A stretch of DNA of 45,699 nucleotides, taken from positions 1-45,699 of the forward strand of contig NZ_AZDP01000076.1 of the NCBI RefSeq assembly GCF_001435525.1. Direction: 5' to 3'. Under the pieces are notes generated by a model, which did not search any database, was not told where the DNA came from, and saw nothing but the letters and a program-made list of their open reading frames with translations. Within the stretch, counting starts at the first letter, position 1. The number at the start of each line of letters is the position of its first letter. Of the stretch, positions 43,386 to 45,699 are shown piece after piece. A program made the position numbers and the translations under genes. Source of the stretch: Levilactobacillus koreensis JCM 16448 (GTDB lineage Bacteria; Bacillota; Bacilli; Lactobacillales; Lactobacillaceae).

Positions 43386-44168
43386 TTAAACCGTCTGTAA
43401 AAAGTCCAATAAGATCTGATTAAACGCCGCTGGTTGTTCCGCCATGACCACATGGCCGGCATGCGGCACCACCTTTGCCGTGCCATTGTGGGCCATCCCC
43501 GCGCTGACCGCCGCGAAATCGCTGTTAAAGTACGGCGACTCCTGGCCAGCCACGATTAGGAGTGGCGCGTGTAAATGTAGCAAGACGTCGCGCCAATCCT
43601 GAGCCGCGTGGTCGATCAACAACGGTGCGTTTAACGCCGCATCATATGGGTGTGCCGCGGTAGCCAACTTGACCTGCGCGTAAACGGCATCGTCGATGGG
43701 ACCCGCGGTGGATTTTCCTAACGGTGCCATCAACAAATCCGGGAAGGTCGCCCACGTCAGGTCCTTAAACCCATATGACCAGCCCTCTTCCGCCACCATT
43801 TTCGGGCTCTGGTCAACGTCGATAACGGCCCTGACCCGCTGCTCGCCAAATAGGGAAAGATAGGCAAAGAAGGTGGCGGCCCCCAGTGAATTGCCCAATA
43901 GAATAACCTGACCCAAACCGAGCTGATCCATCAACTCGGCCACGTCCATAGCGTGCCGTGTGATTCGCCGACCATAAATCGTGTGTGCGGAAGCTCCCTG
44001 GTTACGGGCGTCAATATTGATGACCCGGTAGCCAGCCGCGACTAGACAGGTCACCTGAGCTGCCCAGATGACGCGACTGCCGCCGATCCCGGTCAGAATG
44101 ACAATGGGCGTGCCCTTCCCTTCATCGTCATAACTTATGGTCACACCATCATTTGTTTTAAACTGCAT
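43386..44168 (-). CDS. Alpha/beta-fold hydrolase
   Basis: A 260-residue single-domain hydrolase with the nucleophile elbow GNSLGA (about 94-99), an acid in the GQESPYF region and the histidine in PHAGHV (about 236-241). The N-terminus (KTNDGVTISYDDEGKGTPIVILTGIGG) is typical of the MhpC/haloperoxidase-like group. No signal peptide is seen. GGGGAG lies seven bases before the ATG. Substrate unknown. Confidence 0.88.
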   Translation of the reverse strand: MQFKTNDGVTISYDDEGKGTPIVILTGIGGSRVIWAAQVTCLVAAGYRVINIDARNQGASAHTIYGRRITRHAMDVAELMDQLGLGQVILLGNSLGAATFFAYLSLFGEQRVRAVIDVDQSPKMVAEEGWSYGFKDLTWATFPDLLMAPLGKSTAGPIDDAVYAQVKLATAAHPYDAALNAPLLIDHAAQDWRDVLLHLHAPLLIVAGQESPYFNSDFAAVSAGMAHNGTAKVVPHAGHVVMAEQPAAFNQILLDFLQTV

Positions 44169-44278
44169 CCGTCGACTCCCCTTTTCAAATTGTCATTTAG
44201 TTTACAGCTAACTGACGTGGAGGGTCAACCCGGTAGTAGGTGATACCAAACAACTTAGGTAAAACCGTTTAATGTTCG

Positions 44279-44497
44279 TTAATTACTACTACTGCTACTT
44301 TGTCCCGGAGCACCACTTGGCTTGCCAGATGGCCGACCACCCATGCCGGCTGACGCCTTTTTCATCTGCGTGGCTTGTGCCGATTTAGCCTGTTGTTGCC
44401 CGAGCATGTAGCCCGTTCCACCACCACCGGCAAAGAGAATAATGCCTGCAGCTAAAACACCTAGCCACTTTTTAGATCCTTGTTTTACTGATTTCAT
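44279..44497 (-). CDS. Small membrane-anchored protein with Gly/Ser-rich tail
   Basis: A 72-residue protein that I cannot assign to a family. It has a basic N-terminus (KSVKQGSKK), one membrane helix (about 12-31, GVLAAGIILFAGGGGTGYML) and a low-complexity extracytoplasmic tail rich in Gly, Pro and Ser (GGRPSGKPSGAPGQ then a Ser run). AAAGGA precedes the ATG. The length, charge and topology make it a plausible real gene, and the tail may be disordered. The preceding region contains a TATACT that could be a -10. Confidence 0.55.
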   Translation of the reverse strand: MKSVKQGSKKWLGVLAAGIILFAGGGGTGYMLGQQQAKSAQATQMKKASAGMGGRPSGKPSGAPGQSSSSSN

Positions 44498-44681
44498 TGT
44501 TTAGTCATCCTTTCCATTAATGAATGACTCATTAACCTGTTAACCAGTATACGAAAGTTTTCTTAACCCCGGCTAAAATCGGTCAACTCGACCCTTGCAT
44601 TCCGGCAGTCAGTTCGTTAATATAAGAACTATCGAACGGATTGATTTTATAATGTTCGTAATAAGAGGAGAGATTAAAGCC

Positions 44682-45623
44682 ATGCGAAATGTCTATTTTA
44701 ACCACGACGGTAGCGTCGACGATTTAGTTTCCTTACTGTTATTACTACAAATGCCAGATGTCACCCTGACCGGGGTCGGCGTGGTCGGTGCTGATTCCTA
44801 CTTGGAACCCGCCCTGGCCGCTAGCCGCAAGATCATCGACCGGTTCGGTCACGGCGTACAATTGAACGTTGCGGCGTCCAATTCACGTGGGGTCCATCCG
44901 TTCCCTAAGGAGTGGCGGTTAGACGCCTTTAGTCTTGACGCCCTCCCAATTCTAAATGAGGCCGGCACCATTAACACGCCCGTCGCCTCGAAACCCGCCC
45001 ACCTTGACCTGATCGACAAGGTTCAAGAAACCGCGGGTAAGACGACGCTGGTCATGACCGGTCCGCTAACGGACTTAGCACGAGCACTGGAAGTCGACCC
45101 GACCATCACGGAAAAAATCGACAAACTCTACTGGATGGGTGGGACCTTCGACGGTCGCGGCAACGTTGCCGAACCCGAACAGGATGGCACGACCGAATGG
45201 AATGCCTTCTGGGACCCCCAAGCCGTTAAAACGGTCTGGGACAGCGATATTGCCATTCAAATGGTTGGCCTGGAAAGCACCCGCCAAGTGCCATTGACGC
45301 CCGCAATTCGTCAACACTGGGCCTTACAGCGGCAGCATCCAGCCATTGACTTCATTGGTCAAGGCTATGCGTTGGTCCCGGCACTCCAACATTTCGAAAC
45401 CAACTCGACTTACTTCCTGTGGGACGTTCTGGCAACGGTCGCCAGCGACTCCCCAGAGGTCGTGACGACCAAGGAAGTCACCAGTGACGTCTTAACCACT
45501 GGTCCCGGTCGCGGCCGGACTTTCGAGATTTCCGACGGTCGTCCCGTGACGCTGGTCACCACGGTCGACCACGACGCCTTCTTTAAACGAATCGACGAAC
45601 TCGCTATTTTAGCGGATGATTAA
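44682..45623 (+). CDS. Nucleoside hydrolase family protein
   Basis: A 313-residue cytosolic enzyme of the inosine-uridine nucleoside hydrolase family, which splits nucleosides to base and ribose. The N-terminal calcium/ribose motif reads NHDGSVDD (7-14) instead of the usual DTDxGxDD, so Asn7 replaces the first aspartate. The later motifs are visible: VMTGPLTDLARAL (about 125-137), KLYWMGGTF and EWNAFWDP. The start is the ATG at 44682 with GAGGAG nine bases upstream. TATAAT at 44648-44653 may be the -10. The substrate may differ from classical enzymes. Confidence 0.85.
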   Translation: MRNVYFNHDGSVDDLVSLLLLLQMPDVTLTGVGVVGADSYLEPALAASRKIIDRFGHGVQLNVAASNSRGVHPFPKEWRLDAFSLDALPILNEAGTINTPVASKPAHLDLIDKVQETAGKTTLVMTGPLTDLARALEVDPTITEKIDKLYWMGGTFDGRGNVAEPEQDGTTEWNAFWDPQAVKTVWDSDIAIQMVGLESTRQVPLTPAIRQHWALQRQHPAIDFIGQGYALVPALQHFETNSTYFLWDVLATVASDSPEVVTTKEVTSDVLTTGPGRGRTFEISDGRPVTLVTTVDHDAFFKRIDELAILADD

Positions 45624-45699
45624 ATAAATCAGAAAAGGAGTGGTGGGCGCGGCTCCTTGTCAAGTAGACAGCTAAATAATTAAAATCATTATGCAGTAT

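Noticed and set aside
45634-45658. Terminator after the nucleoside hydrolase (AAGGAG...CTCCTT)
   Set aside because: Only six base pairs and no T run; the sequence ends soon after, so it cannot be judged.

Overview
The window reads as a chromosomal segment of a heterofermentative lactobacillus, most like Levilactobacillus or a close relative. The reasons are roughly 50% GC, Firmicute-type promoters and AGGAGG ribosome sites, T-box and PyrR attenuators, a LacS-type permease with a fused IIA domain, and a citrate lyase cluster in the citI / mae-maeP-citCDEF-citXG layout known from Oenococcus and related lactic acid bacteria. This placement is inference; no rRNA gene lies inside the window.

Layout. 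1-450: three tandem strong promoters on the minus strand followed by an rRNA-leader-like sequence, pointing to an rRNA operon just beyond the left edge. 460-2010: tyrS (minus) behind a tyrosine-type T-box. 2181-8150 (mostly minus): mntH manganese transporter, a MarR regulator, a DUF2252 kinase-like protein, an Mga-like regulator and an unknown 80-residue protein with a long structured leader. 8603-11001 (plus): a three-gene pgaC-pgaD-pgaB type operon for poly-N-acetylglucosamine. 11342-13425 (minus): nucleoside deoxyribosyltransferase plus an NCS1 nucleobase permease behind a PyrR attenuator. 14022-16302 (plus): ydbS-ydbT membrane pair and a DUF2200 protein. 16623-18894 (minus): a YtrA-type GntR regulator with an ABC exporter. 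19021-20869 (plus): PadR regulator, DUF2812 membrane protein and a Fic-fold protein without the catalytic histidine. 20932-23687: a DUF975 membrane protein and an arylsulfate sulfotransferase. 24069-29814: a lactose locus (lacR divergent from a GH42 beta-galactosidase, then lacS). 30155-32892: carboxylesterase and MFS exporter behind a MerR-type promoter with a 19-bp spacer. 32995-43306: the citrate fermentation cluster with its divergent SorC-family regulator. 43386-45623: an alpha/beta hydrolase, a small membrane-anchored protein and a nucleoside hydrolase.

The most unusual content is not a protein. Intergenic spaces carry an interspersed family of structured repeats. Module A (about 170 bp) and module B (about 185 bp) occur as an ordered A-linker-B composite four times (4369-4728, 27426-27780 inverted, 34517-34974, 41840-42286). 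There is also one A/B deletion hybrid (16332-16453), one lone B (23706-23888) and two diverged B-like copies (13796-13926, 39056-39232). Stems inside both modules keep pairing while their sequence changes between copies, which is direct evidence that the fold, as RNA or as DNA, is under selection. Two of the copies sit inside the citrate operon and one sits in the lac locus. No transposase, integrase, tRNA or CRISPR array was seen.
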